Shown piece after piece: positions 20,736-35,200 of a stretch of 64,000 nt of DNA. The DNA comes from Podaxis mareebaensis (taxonomy: Eukaryota > Basidiomycota > Agaricomycetes > Agaricales > Agaricaceae): NCBI GenBank assembly GCA_018524725.1, contig JAEUWP010000180.1:62001-126000 (forward strand). The letters are read 5' to 3'. Under the pieces are notes generated by a model. It saw only the letters and a list, made by a program, of their open reading frames with translations, was not told the DNA's origin and made no database searches. The stretch's first letter is position 1, and each line of letters opens with the position of its first letter. The translations under genes and the position numbers were made by a program.

Positions 20736-23700
20736 CTAGTATCCGCTTGGACGAGCATTCGACTTTGACGTATCGTATGCGCGGATGAGCCTCGCCTGGT
20801 CCTGCTTTCCAGCAGTCTCTGTTTGACTGAATGCAAACCCACGGTTTCGGCGCATCCGTTGCACCGCGCGTACTTTCTTGATCGCCTTTTGGAATCTAAT
20901 AAACAAGGCAAAAATAGTTAGAGACACCGTTTCCAGCGCCAAAAGAGGACCCACTGTTCTTGTCGTGGCCGATAATCGGGTATATTGTATTTTTGTAATT
21001 CCTGGACGATGTGATACGAAGATGGCATATATGTTCTCCGGTAACTGCGGATTAAGGTGTTAGTATACCTGGTGATGAAAAGTAAAGGCACTCCACTCAC
21101 TATTTCCAGACGAAGTCCCTCCCAAGGCAGAAGATTGGTATAAGTAGGAGGACAAAATAGAACACCCAATTTCCCCAAAGATGAGGTACGATTCCAGCAT
21201 ATTCTGTCGAGAAGCCAATCGCAGGGGCAACAATCGCATATAGTGGCAAGAAGAGCATAGTGAAAACGAAGGATCCAGGAATAGCAGCGACTGTGTATTT
21301 TGTCCAGATGCTATTTGGAAGAAGCTGTCAGAAACCTTTTATCATAACGTAGGAAAAAGGCCACTTACTCTGATATCAGCGCTGCCTTGCCAAGGACAGT
21401 CAGGAGGACGGCAAGATATAGGGTAGTTCCCCAGAACCAATGTCCGCTATCCAGCCCATCAGCCAGTTTAAGATCGCCCCAGAACAGGATCACAGAGAAT
21501 CCATAAAGGACCTACAACGAAATAGCTATCAGTCCAGCTCGACCAAACTACACGCTTCACTTACAATGCTGTGATACAGAGCGTTCGCAATCCACAACCA
21601 GAATGAAGTCTTTGTGAAGAACTCATTCCTTTGTCCAAGCGTGTACAGTTGCGGATACCGATCCAGAAAACGTGCCGAGACAAACTGGTCAAAGATACCA
21701 ATGACAAGCGGCGGCAGAACAGTGAACACGACGTTATACAGAGACAGTGTCCACGATTCGTATGCAATCTGACCCGAGAAATTGTTGAAGAACGAATACT
21801 ACAAAGTTGTAATCACCATGATGAGCCGATCGTTCGCAATCGCAGGGGACGAGCAAGTCTCCAAGGCAAAGGACTCACCCAAAATTGAGTCATGTATAGC
21901 ACAATATTCTTATAGAACGAGTCTATAGTTATCATCAGCATTCCTAATTTGCGGAGCGGATGGGAATAGAACCAACAGAGGATCAACTTTGACAGACGAC
22001 GGTAACTCCATGCACCATGTACCAGCAACAATTTCTTCAGGTACCTGAACTGGGAGATAGCAACATCGGCGGAACGAGCGGCTTGTAGACCCTAACCTAA
22101 CTGTCATCTCACCAAACACATTTACGTTCAAAAAATGCATACCTCAACACCAGAGATACCAACACCAACATGCGCAGCCTGAATCATGCTGACATCATTG
22201 GCACCGTCGCCAATAGCGAGTAAAATAGCTTTCTGATTCTTCTTGACAAGCTTGACAACGAGTGCCTTCTGCAATGGAGATACACGACCTGAACAGTATT
22301 ATGATCAGGTTGGGTGAACTCCCCATGGAAAATTGTGAAACCTACAGCAGATGACAGCCTTGCACATAAGAGCCAGCTCTAAGAATGTCTTCGACATTTC
22401 CTTCTCCAATGCAAAGCTGAGGCTCTTGCCATCTAGAAACAAGGAAACATGAAAAACAGCAACGTTGTACAAATTACCGTACCACACACCTATAATTAGC
22501 GCAAGATCCTCTACATCACCCGTATTTCTCTGATTCTTGATTGCTGATAATCGCTTGGCCAGGAATTCCTGCGTATCATGGGCATTCTCCTCGTTAACAA
22601 TCACCTAATGAGATGAACCATGATCAATACATCTCATCAGTAACCCAAATCACAAGCCCATACCAGGTTCATTGACTCCGAAATCAGTCGGCAAGACATT
22701 CCGATGTTGATAGCGGTTTCTTGACGATCACCAGTCAGAACCCAAACCTTAATTCCAGCCATTTGTAATGTATGGATTGTATCCGGAACTCCATCCTGGA
22801 GTTTGTCTTCAATAGCAGTAGCACCGAGCAAGAAAAGGTCTTTTTCGATAAGCTCCGCAGCCTGATCTAGAGCTTCGCCTCGACCATTGATCGTGGCGGC
22901 CGCTTGATCATAGATGGCAGACCACTGCTTGTATTCCTGTTCTGGGATATCACGGAAGGCGATGCAAAGCGTTCTCAGGCCCTCCGTAGCGTAATCTTCG
23001 AGATGGGCCAGAGTCTTCTCAGTGTACGGTTGGTGTTTGCTGAGTCGTTCCAGAATGACGGTATCCGCGCCCTTAGTGTAGATTTTGATTTTGCCATCAG
23101 GTGCCCGTATGACAGTCGACATTCTCTTACGAGTCGAATTGAACTCGCACACATTCAGGATCTCGAACTCCTGGTCCTGTCCTAAAATGTTCACAAAGAC
23201 AGATTTTGGTTTACGCATCTGAGAGGCATCAGCCGTAACCAAACGTCGAAAACGTGGGAACCCACATGGAACTGGAAGCCCAGAAGCTCGGCACCTGCGA
23301 CTAGCGCAGCCTCGTCTGGACTACTCGCCTGATAGACCATCTTCTCGTTCTTAACTTCAGGAATAACCGTGTGGCAAACCGCCAGAAGGGTGAGGAACTC
23401 CACGACCGTCTCCCTCTGCTTCGCTTCATTATCCGTGGCATTTGACGATGACGAATCCAGGAACAGGTTCGAGGCTCCATTCAGCAAATTCTTCATCTCC
23501 GCAAAGGTCTTCCACCCATCCCTACCCTCCGTTCCTTCTCGCTTCGACTCATCGACCACATCCGCATATGCCACGCCCCCAATACTACAACAGCGGAATT
23601 CCATCTCATTGCAAGTGAGCGTACCCGTCTTGTCACTAAACACGTATTCAATCTGACCGAGCTCTTCGACTAATGACGATGTTCGGCATAGTGCGGGTGT

Positions 23701-25547
23701 ATCAGTCTTGGCGTAGTACATGTCCAAATCCGAATTGATGAATTGAGCTTGTTGGAACTTGACGACTTCCATGGTGACGATGAGAGAGATAGGAATGAGA
23801 TTGTTGTAAAGGATAATGAATGTGAGGATATCTGGGCAGCAGTTAGCGGTTAGAGAATCACACCCTGGACAATGATATACCTTCAACGAAACCACGGGCT
23901 GTATCACTGATGGGTTAGAGCATTCGAACCAACGTTGAGAAGGTCCACCCACCTCGACCACCGAGAGATGACTTCTCGAATAGATACCATTGCTGACTTG
24001 AAAAAAACCATGTGCGAATGCTGCTTCCGATCGTCGAACCAATGGACAGGGCGAGGAGAATGAAGAAAAGAAATACGATCTGTACATTCACTTGTCTTTC
24101 GACAGCGGTTCGCTTGATAGGAGCGGCGCTATGAGAATCCGGATCAGCGGAGGACGCCGGTAGACATGAAAAGTAAGTTTACGTTGCATTTCGCATAAGC
24201 TTGGTCTCGTGGCCGGTGAAAACGGTGAGACCATACGCCCAGGGCGTATTCCGTAGTTGAGCACCACGCAGAAGAATCTGGTCGGGTCCGAGGGGTACTT
24301 GCTTTGGTGTGCCATGTTCAGAGACGAGTTCTAAAGTGCCTTCATATGTGTATAAGGAGTTATTGGGGTGCTCAGAGCGAAGGGATCCACGCAGACGATT
24401 GACAAGTTCGGGGGATGTGAGGTATGATGTTTGTGGGGAGGCTTGTTTGATCTTGAGGTTAGTTTCACTACGAAAGTCTTTTCAGTCAGGAATGGAGGGG
24501 GTCGGGATCCACACTCACCCATCAAGATTCGAGGTTTCAATATAACAAAGGCCCTCAGGTTCACTTGAACTGAGAAGAACCATATCTGCAGGAATGAAGT
24601 CATCGCTTTCCAGCCGCACAACATCTCCCACTTGGATATCTTTCCACTTCTTTTCCGTGAATCCCGCGTGCTGGTTCATGACCTTTGCAGTTCGGGAGTT
24701 AAGTTCGGCATCAGATTGGTGTCGTTTCTAAGCAGATTACACTTCAGGGGGATACGGCTGCTGAGATGACGAAAGAACTCACTAGATCTTCCTGCACCTC
24801 CTTAAACGCCGAAGCTAATAGAACCACCCCCAGCGGTACAATGGTGGTGTACCGATTTGTTGGAGATACGCCGGGTATTTGTTGTATACATGCGGTGAAC
24901 AAGAAGAACAAATTAGCGTACTTTGAGAATTGCTCTACAAAGCTGGTCAACATGTAAAAGGAGCTACAGCCCAGAAATAACATACCAAAGAGAAACTTCG
25001 GTAAAAATGTCGCAATATTGTATTTGCTCGTTGAAACGAAATTTGAAGAGAACTCCCCATTCGCAGCACTATTATTCAATGCAATCACCCTCTCCCCAGC
25101 CAACACCTTCTCCTTCTCCCATGGCCATTTCCACCTCTTACGTCCTTGCTTTGTAGGCGTTTTGGTTTGCGCCTTCGCGCCCGGAAACGTTCCAGATCCT
25201 GAGAATGGCACTTGATTTGAAGGTGTTAAATCCTCGTCATCAAACGTCCACCCCTGCGGTGCACCCTCTCCTAGCGTGACCTTGGAATGACCGGCAGGCG
25301 CAGCAGCCATCCGACTGAGAGGTAATCCACTCTCTCGCGACTCCATCGCCTGAGGACGTCCAAAAGCCGAATCCGGAGCAGCGTCGTCGTCATCATCGAA
25401 AAATGGGTCCAGGAGTTGAGGATTGGATTGTTGTTGCTGGTTGTACGGGCCGGCCGACGGAGGATAACCACTGTTGGTTGCGGTAGGTTGATACTGTCTT
25501 GCTGCAGGATTTGCAGACGACACGAGTCGTAGAAAGTCGTCAGTCAT
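20736..25547 (-). CDS. P4-ATPase, Drs2-type phospholipid flippase
   Basis: The enzyme moves aminophospholipids to the cytosolic leaflet of Golgi and plasma membranes. The N-terminus (ATG 25547) is a long disordered Gln/Asp-rich tail. The core contains [18 protein letters not shown], the actuator NLDGETNLKI and TM4 [14 protein letters not shown] with the PISL motif. It continues with the phosphorylation site [16 protein letters not shown], the nucleotide-domain [14 protein letters not shown], and [20 protein letters not shown]. Six further membrane segments follow. The C-terminus has [14 protein letters not shown] and RLIRAYDTS, the GFAFSQ region being a regulatory motif of Drs2. Many short introns interrupt the gene. 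Seen motifs make the family certain. Drs2 rather than Dnf class is inferred from the C-terminal motif. Confidence 0.95.
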
Positions 25548-26026
25548 GGTGACCGCAGAGAAGATATCTGCGCGGACCGGGATGAAGAGGTCGCTGCGGG
25601 GTTTGTAAAGATGAAGTATTTGGTTGCAAGGGCCTGATTCCTTTCCGAGCCCAAGCCAGAGGCTACTGCCAAGCAGTGCAAAACACTGATAGTCACCGCC
25701 AGGACTGTGGCACGCTGCAACGCGATTTTGGGCCACTGCCGCTCGTGAACCAATCAAGGCACAAACGGACCGGGAAATGTTATGTAGCAAACACCCAGCG
25801 CTCTTGGTGATTTTTTGGTTACCTCTCCCGGAAGTTCAACAAACATAGCTTACAATCCGGTTCTCGTCACCGTCGTCATGCCTCTCAGTGGGTAGCAACG
25901 TCCATCCGATTATAATTAACAATCATCAGAAAACATAAAATGCGTACTACAAAGGTCCGTAATGCGATGTAGAAGAAGACTTTGCACAAGAACAATACCC
26001 ATACCACTATTCTACACTAGTCTCTC
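25548..26026. other. Intergenic, upstream of the P4-ATPase
   Basis: These 479 bp probably contain the flippase promoter and the 3' UTR of the neighbouring membrane-protein gene. An upstream in-frame extension of the ATPase frame (to about 25790) exists but lacks conserved sequence. Nothing else was recognised. Confidence 0.4.
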
Positions 26027-26968
26027 TCATACTTTGTTGTTGTTATCGGAATAGTAGTAGCTAGCAGCATGCCCAGTGGCTGGCGGGGGAGCCGTAGTGC
26101 TACCGAACGAGTTAGGTGTATCAGTGTAGGGATACGAATATGTAGGTTGCGTCAGAGGGTGAGCCTCCTCGGACTTGACAGCGGAGTAAACAGGTCCAGC
26201 TGCAGAGACCCGTGTAGCGATAATCTCGCGGTCTGCTTTTTGCCCGGCGAGATACCTAGAATAGTTGTGCACGACATAACAAGCATCTATGAACAAGATA
26301 AATCCGGTTAAAACCGCGTGTGGAACACGAGAATGACGCATGGAGACTTACATGCAACAACGACCATAGGAACAAAGCTTACGACCCAGACAGACCAGAC
26401 CGGCGTATCAGCAAATTTGTCGAGAGCGTTGCAATAACTGATCCTGGTGGGGTCTGTTGAACCCTTGATACAATTTGCTCGGGCTGCCTCGTTATCACGG
26501 AATTTGTAGAACATGACAAGAGAGTAGACGCCAGAGGCGATCTGGAGAATCAAAGTCACATAGAGGAGCGATAGATATGTCCTGACGAGTCCACGCTTCT
26601 TGAAAACGGCCCCCAAAAATCTACAAGAAATCATTACAATCCGCTGAAGGGCTACAAAGGATCATTTACTCACCCGAAAAGACCGATGATTGCAGCGAAG
26701 GTGTATATTGCCCCAGCAACGATGATAGCGACTTTCGCATTGAGGAGACTGTCCTTCACGTCACGCTGCAGCCTGTCCGCTGGCGATATGTCAGTTGTAA
26801 CTCTGGAGATTTTTTCTAGAGATCATACTCACTAATTCCTTTTTCTTGGGCAGCCCATACCAGTACCCAGAAACCAGCAGCTGCGGCTCCGCAAAGGAGG
26901 AACTGGATTATGGATATCACCAGCACCCCCAATCGAAGAGGGAGGCAACAGCAGAACTTGGGAGACAT
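26027..26968 (-). CDS. Four-pass membrane protein (tetraspan/MARVEL-like), copy 1
   Basis: The protein begins at ATG 26968 with MSPKFCCCLPLRLGVLVI, a cysteine cluster just before the first hydrophobic helix. Three further helices follow: KVAIIVAGAIYTFAAIIGLF, SLLYVTLILQIASGVYSLVM, and VWSVWVVSFVPMVVVAC. A loop between helices 3 and 4 carries two cysteines (RANC..ISYC). The cytoplasmic tail is Pro/Tyr/Ser-rich (HPLTQPTYSYPYTDTP). Four introns fit GT..AG rules. Topology resembles fungal tetraspan or MARVEL-like plasma-membrane proteins, but no family-defining motif allows a firm name. A related gene lies next to it in the same orientation at 27637-28500. Confidence 0.7.
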
Positions 26969-27636
26969 GTTGGCGTAACGATAGGACGAGTGCTGCTCTC
27001 CTAGGTGATTCTAATTAATCGAGAGGAGAGGTGCCGGTGAAACGACCGTCCTTCCAAGGAGGAAAAGCGAATGTAAGAGAAAGAATAACTTGAATTCACC
27101 CTCATGCCCAGATTTATATTCTGCGGTTGTATTGCCACACGCCGCGCATCTTGCACCCTTTTATCACAGCCTTTACCCAGGCTCGATGCACGAGCATACA
27201 CTTTCCGCACTTTTGATGCACTGCCATAGTACTTGCCTCATTAAGGAGATACGGCAAGCTCCACTGCGATCAGGGCCGCCATACAACTGATCTCCTTTCT
27301 CCAAATATTCGGGTTTCATGCCCTCTTCAATCCGGCAGGGTGGTTCTCTTCTCAAGGCTGTTCGCCACTAGTAACTTCGGCCGAACGAACAGTCGCCGCA
27401 TCATCTAAACAAAATATGATAGATAACATGATTAAGATGCAAAAAGTTGAGTTGAGAGCACTGGCCACAAGCTGCCTGAATATAACAGTGATCATGCAAA
27501 CAATGTCCGAGAGGCCTTATATACAAGTTCGAGGATGCAACAATGAATGGGTCACAAAGAAAACCGACTGTATGCCAAGACATCAGCGCTGGCGCGCAGA
27601 AGCATTGCATTTTTAACATGCACCTGCTTAGTACCA
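26969..27636. other. Intergenic between the two tetraspan genes
   Basis: This should contain the promoter of the first copy. Short ORFs on both strands (for example near 27416-27616) lack family support. Confidence 0.35.
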
Positions 27637-28500
27637 TCACCATGGGCTGTGAGTGGCTGCGGAACCGGAAGGAACCTGCCTTGCAGCGTCGGGTTGCGCT
27701 ACATCGCTGGGCCGAGCGTCCCTTGTTGGCAGTGAAGTTCTGCCAGTTTCGTAACTGGATGCCGCCAAGGGAAGTCCCACCTCAGTCCCGCCAACAATTT
27801 TGTAGCCGTTCAGCGCTCTGCGATAATGAAACAAGAAATATAACACGACTAATTTCCTCGTATAGGTCAACATCATCGCCTTGCTAAGAAAAAAGCAACA
27901 GCAACTCACATGTCTGAACCAAGGCTCCAAGAAGAAACGATAGCCACACAAAGCCCAGAGGTGCGGTTCGGAAAGCCAAAAGATGTCTACAAGACTCTGT
28001 CTCGTTGCCATCGTCTCCCTCAACCAGCATGTCCTTGCAATCCCGAGCCCTGTCTTTGTTGAATTGATAATAAACGACGATATACCATATACAAATGGCG
28101 ATATGGCAGGCCCAGACGAATGCTTGGGGCTTGATGTAGTTTTTCATGAACCTTCTGTTCCGAAGAGCGCCATATAGCCTACCTAGAGAGGTGAGTGCCT
28201 CGACAGAATGAAGCGATCAAAGCATACCCGATGGATGCGATGAACGCTGCATATAACTCCCAAATTGCCAAGGTGATGGAACAACCAAAGAGTGTGCCGA
28301 TTATTTCGATGTCTATTCAGTCGTGGGTGTGAAGAGGTCGCCAAGAGAACCATGATAAGGGAGACCATACCATCACTGTGGCCTCTTGGGAGCCACCATA
28401 GAAACCACCCCCCATATGCAACACTTATGACCAGCTGGAAAGCTAGGGATGCAATGACACCATAATACACAGGGATACAGAAGAGAACCTTTTCAGTCAT
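27637..28500 (-). CDS. Four-pass membrane protein (tetraspan/MARVEL-like), copy 2
   Basis: Starts at ATG 28500 (MTEKVLFCIPVYYGVIASLA; an in-frame non-ATG extension reaches 28524). Hydrophobic helices are YGVIASLAFQLVISVAYGGW, IEIIGTLFGCSITLAIWEL, AFVWACHIAICIWYIVVYYQ and PLGFVWLSFLLGALVQT. The loop before the last helix has Cys residues (ARDCKDM..TESCRHL), placed as in the neighbouring copy. After the last intron, whose acceptor must be the second AG of CGCAGAG to avoid a stop, the tail runs LNGYKIVGGTEVGLP and is Ser/Pro/Arg-rich. Shared topology, cysteine placement and orientation suggest tandem duplication with strong divergence. Function unknown. Confidence 0.65.
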
Positions 28501-29335
28501 TAGAAGAGAATCGCAATGTTGCAAAAGGGCGTCAAAAACTTCAGGTATTAAGTAGCAGCCTGCTGGTAAACGCGCATCATACCCTGCTCCGAGTATGCCG
28601 GTCCGGTCGAAACTGCGTTAGCGTGTTTTGAATATCTAGCATCAAGACTGCGCAGTTTAACACAAAGAGGTCGCTGGGGTTTGCGAGGGTGAATTCCGAG
28701 CTTTCAAGGGCGGGCGACAAGTCGTCTTGAAGAATTTGGCCAGCGTTCGTATATCCATTGTGTTGTTTTTTTTTTTAGAAATGCGCGGCTCGAGGATATC
28801 TGGGCCACACAAGGAGCACGAGACCTCGATGGTACCCGGGGAGCCAGGTTCTGGGAAGAGAAACCAAGTTTGCGCGGCCTTGCGAGTCCAAAATCAGATA
28901 AAACCACTGCTGTTTAAAAGCGACAGCAATAGTTCTTCGTTGACCTATCTTTGACTTCCGAAAGCGCCGAAAATGGCGCACCGAGTCACGGGCGCGAAGT
29001 GTTGATAACATCACAGACTGGGGACAGGCCCAGGGATCTCAGCTATTCGGTTGGCGTTGAGCTTGGATCTCTTACATACCTCAGAATTAAGTAGCCATTA
29101 GATAGGGACAAGGTGATGGATGCGGAGAAGGGACGATACAATGAGCACGTTTCAGAACAAACACTGATCCAAAAAGCGATGCAGCCAGATGAGGCAGGGA
29201 CAATTGGACAATTGTTGACAGATAGATCTCACAATCCCTATTTATCATATCGATGCCCATCCGATCCTCATCCTCTTCCAATACACACATCCCCTTCTAC
29301 ACCATCCTCCCTCCCGCATACGGCTCTGGTAGGCG
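28501..29335. other. Divergent promoter region of a tetraspan gene and the MAP kinase
   Basis: These 835 bp lie between divergent starts. A T11-like run is at about 28766-28777. No ORF with family support was found. Specific binding sites cannot be assigned. Confidence 0.4.
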
Positions 29336-31163
<1,828 letters not shown>

Positions 31164-31554
31164 ACGAGATACCCCATTTCCTCTTAGGACATTGAATGAT
31201 CTTTCCTCGTATCTTGATACTATATGTTGTGATACATAGTGGATCGAGACGCTTTTGTTTGTCCCCATGCGAATGTACAGTAGTCTTTCGGCCGGTCTGG
31301 GGTCCTTGTCGTACTGCTTTCAACCTTATACTGCGATGGTTCGATGGTGGCACGGTCCACGGATCTAATGTTCGATTGCTATAAGGAGTATCAGGCACTG
31401 GGTGCTGAAAGGATTTCGTCATGACTGACTTCCACCGCACTTCCCCCAATGTCTAGAACACCTACAAACTCAGCTGCATGGAGCCTCCTCCATCCACTCC
31501 TGAAGACTCGAGCCAGTCAAGACTAATACATACCAAAACACACGACCCACAAGC
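31164..31554. other. Intergenic
   Basis: These 391 bp lie between two plus-strand genes. They probably contain the MAPK 3' UTR and the promoter of the next gene. No other signal was seen. Confidence 0.35.
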
Positions 31555-32397
31555 ATGAGCGACCTTCTCGCAACGTCCAAGTCAGGCAACGACTGGACGC
31601 AAACAGATCTTCTCAATTACTGCATCAAAGTCACCAATCTCCCCTTTCAAGCCTTCTTCCATCCCCTATCCCTCACAGACCTCCCACCCCTCCCACATGC
31701 CCTCGAACCCTTCGCACTCGCACTAGACCATACCCAAGCCCCAGACGACGCAACGTACCAATGGCTACACTACCTCGACCTCGCCCAAGACGGGCCTGAG
31801 GAAGTCGCGGTAGACATTTTCGCGGACCGGCTCATGCATTTATTGGGCTACGACCAGGGCCGCAGACTCATCCTCACTCGCTATCATATCCCCTCCGTCT
31901 TTTGTGGGGTCCACCACAGTCTCATGACGGATTTATGTATATGCGACGAGAACGAGATTATCTTGCTTTTGGTGAAGGACGATAAAGTCACACACTATAG
32001 GAGTCCTAGGGTGCACGAAGTCCACGCTGGTGTTGGTGGAGCTGGGGCTGGACTTCTGGGTGGAATAGGCGAGGCTGAGCCTACGCTGATTGCGAGTGCA
32101 ATCGCCGCGTTCCAGAGGAACAACCACATAAGGGAGAAGAGACTGAAATTGCCGTCTTTAGAGGAGATGACGTTCCCTGGGGTCACATTCGCTGGGACGT
32201 TCCCAACTTTTTATCGCATCAAAGTGACGGAGAAGTTGAATCAGGCAATAGAGACAGGAACATACATTAATATAGCCACGGAGGTGTATCGTCATATCCC
32301 TGAAGTACCTGGACCTCGGGATGAAGGGATGAAAGATGTGGAGAACCGTCAGGCACTTTTGCGGTATTTTGTGGCTTTCAAGAGGTTCCTCCTCTAA
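31555..32397 (+). CDS. Unknown fungal protein, possible PD-(D/E)XK nuclease-like fold
   Basis: An intronless 280-residue ORF, unusual in this intron-rich window. It starts at ATG 31555 (MSDLLATSKSGNDWTQTDLL). An N-terminal helical region is followed by a central block, SLMTDLCICDENEIILLLVK then DDK at residues 142-144. The pattern Asp-(x)n-hydrophobic strand-(E/D)xK resembles the catalytic core of PD-(D/E)XK nucleases, with D126 and K144 as candidates. The next conserved-looking stretches are LIASAIAAFQRNNHIREKRL and FPGVTFAGTFPTFYRIKVTE. I recall many proteins of this shape in basidiomycete genomes, with no assigned function. The nuclease fold is inference only. Confidence 0.6.
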   Translation: MSDLLATSKSGNDWTQTDLLNYCIKVTNLPFQAFFHPLSLTDLPPLPHALEPFALALDHTQAPDDATYQWLHYLDLAQDGPEEVAVDIFADRLMHLLGYDQGRRLILTRYHIPSVFCGVHHSLMTDLCICDENEIILLLVKDDKVTHYRSPRVHEVHAGVGGAGAGLLGGIGEAEPTLIASAIAAFQRNNHIREKRLKLPSLEEMTFPGVTFAGTFPTFYRIKVTEKLNQAIETGTYINIATEVYRHIPEVPGPRDEGMKDVENRQALLRYFVAFKRFLL

Positions 32398-32555
32398 GAA
32401 CTTTGGAAGATATGAATAGTACTTGTCTACGTGATTACACTAGCATACACGGGCGGTTTTAAACAATAGGTAACAACAATACGGTATTTCCAGCCACAGA
32501 GAGTAGTAAATATACGGAACAGAGATCTAGGGAACAATGGGATATATTCTCCTCT

Positions 32556-35200
32556 TTACTCAGTACCAGAATCACTGGTAATTCCTTTAGCACGAGCAAT
32601 GAACTCCCTAACCTTCTCCAGGTCTTTCGCACTGCCATCCTTCACCTCGACGCCACCGCTCACATCAACAGCCCAAGGCTTAACCTGATTGACGGCACTT
32701 GCCACATTCTCCGGAGTCAATCCGCCAGCCAGGATGATAGGCAACTGATAGTCGCCTATCGAGTTCGTGGCCACGGGAGTGCCGTTAACCTCTTCTGCCG
32801 GGCCCAAGTACGCCTTCTTGCCATTGAGCAAAATCTCACCACCGTCCACAACCTTCTTCGCGAACGCCCAGTCTACGCTCTTCCCAGAGCCTCCACTCAA
32901 GCCATCATCCCTCATGCTGTCGAAGAGGATGAACTGGTGTGCGCCAGGTCTTGTGATACCATCTACACCCTGAAGCATCCCATCCTTGCATCCGAGGTGG
33001 AACACGCGAATAACGGGAACCGGGATATGCAACGCCCAATCGACTGGCTCATTCCCGTGCAGCTGGACAAGGTCCAACTGTACGTCCGCCACTGTATCCA
33101 ACACCTCCTCCAATGAATGATTCTGGAACACACCAACCAGTAATGGGCGGGTCTGCCTCGTGACCTTCTCGAGACGTTTCGCATGCGTTGTGAACCAAGG
33201 CGCGCTCTTGCTAGAGGAAGTGGGAGAAGAAGGGGGCGGGGTAAAGTCGAAATCAAAGCGACGTTCCCTGATGGCTGCAGAAATCTCTTTCGCGGTCTGG
33301 CGATCAACGTATCGTTTCGACTTCTTTACGAACATCAACCCGAGAAGGTCAGCGCCGGCATCTGCTATCGCTAGGGCTTGCTCCCGCGTCTTGACACCGC
33401 AAATCTTGACGAGTGGCGTAGTTTCGTTGGCCGAGTTGGAGCTGGCTTCGGGTTCGGGTTCGCCTACCAGTTCCCGAATGAATGCGCCAGCGTCCTTCGC
33501 TTTCATCAGGCTCTCGCCAACCAACACCGCACTAACACCTTGTCCCTTGTATCTAATGACATCATTTCGGCATGAAATGCCACTGAGTGCACAAAGAACA
33601 ACATCTTTGTCCTTCGTCATGTCACTGAGTCGGCTAGTTGTGTTCATGTCGACGTTGAAGTCGTGGAGGTTGCGGTTGTTGACGCCGATAACTTTGGCAG
33701 GCAAGGAGAGTGCAATTTCCATTTCATGAGCATTGTTGACCTCAACGAGAGGCTCCATGCCAAGCTCCACGGCATAGCTGTAAAGATCGCGAAGGAGGGG
33801 CTCTGAGAGCATGCTCACAATAAGGAGGATGGTGTCCGCACCCCAGATTCTCGATTCAAGAACCTGGTACCTGCTGAGGATAAAGTCCTTGCGAAGGATA
33901 GCAGGCCGGTTGGGGAGGTGGGCAACTGCCTGGCGTACGTGGAGCATGTCATGAAGGGAACCAAGGAACCACTTAGGTTCGGTAAGAACCGAAATCGTGT
34001 GCGCGCCGGCAAGAGCGTACTTCAATGCCTGTGCCGCTGGGTTGACGTTAACGGCAATAGGACCTTTGGAGGGAGAGGCCCGTTTGATCTCGGCAAACAT
34101 AGCAGGTCGATCTGGAGATGCGCCCTGCTTAATGCGCGCGAGGAAATCGATTTGAGTAGGTGAGACGTTGAGTGAATGGAGGGTAAGCAAATCCTGGATT
34201 GTCGAACCCGGTGTCGCCTGTGCCTGGTCCACATCGAGAAGTCGTTGTTTCTGAATCTTTTCCAAAATAGAGGGCACTTTATCGGTAGTGCCGTTGACCT
34301 TGACCGGCACAGGTGCATCACCCTCATGCGCGACAGGGTCAGGCAAGAATGGCGGGATGGTAGGATCAAGGACGTGAACTTCAGGATTTTGTTCCCAAAG
34401 GCCGCCTCGCAAGGAGAGGAAGTTCTTAACGAGCTCGTCACCTCCCTCGCTAAGGATACTCTCTGGGTGGTATTGGACGGCTTCGAGGGTATATTTGCGA
34501 TGGCGGACACCCATGATGACGCCAGACTCTTCCGTCACAGAAGTGATGGCGAGATCTGCCGGAAGTGTGTTGTAGGACGCGCTGAGAGAGTGGTAGCGGA
34601 TGGATTTGATGCCCTGAGGGACGTTTCTGAAACAGCCACGATTATCGTGTCGTACCCGGCTGACTTTGCCATGCATAATCTCGCCTGCATATCTAAAACG
34701 CCAAGGAGTTAGCCCTGGACACAAAGGAGATATTAACAGTCGAGGGGAGGGTTAGGGTTGACGGTGTCATCAATAGGTTTGTATTGGGCTTGCCCGGGAA
34801 TATATGCGGGTGTAAAAGTGCCCCGCAAGGCAAAAAGGAGTAATGGAAGAATGACTCACCCAATAGTGCCTCCGTAGAGGTCGACAAGACACTCTAATCC
34901 CATACAAACACCTAGGATAGGGACCTTGCCCGTGAAGTAACGAATGGCCTCCCTTGAGATGCCTGAATCGGTCTGTGGGTGGCCAGGCCCGGGGGAGATA
35001 AGGAGTGAGTTGATTCTCAGCTGGGGAAATACGGCGGGAGAGATAGCATCGTTACGGATGACGGTGACATTGGCACCCAAGAGGCAGAGTTGCTGGTAGA
35101 GATTCCAGGTAAAGGAGTCAAAGTTGTCGATCATGAGGACATCGATCTGCTTGGCAAGATGGGGTGGAAGAGTTGGGACTTCGTCAGCGGCTGTAGCCAT
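32556..35200 (-). CDS. TRP1: Trifunctional tryptophan biosynthesis protein (glutamine amidotransferase-IGPS-PRAI)
   Basis: One polypeptide carries three activities of the tryptophan pathway. Exon 1 (35200-34860) and the start of exon 2 encode the amidotransferase of anthranilate synthase: [27 protein letters not shown], the nucleophile [12 protein letters not shown], and the catalytic His in [14 protein letters not shown]. Next comes indole-3-glycerol phosphate synthase: [47 protein letters not shown], and SGISCRNDV. The C-terminal domain is phosphoribosylanthranilate isomerase: [31 protein letters not shown], and AVDVSGGVE. Order and length match fungal TRP1/trpC. The single intron (34693-34859) is 167 bp, long for this region. 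Confidence 0.96.

Noticed and set aside
33160..33729. 189-codon plus-strand ORF antisense to TRP1
   Set aside because: It is a shadow of the conserved IGPS/PRAI coding sequence on the minus strand.
34693..34887. ORF inside the TRP1 intron
   Set aside because: It lies in the intron between two firmly placed TRP1 exons and has no homology signal.
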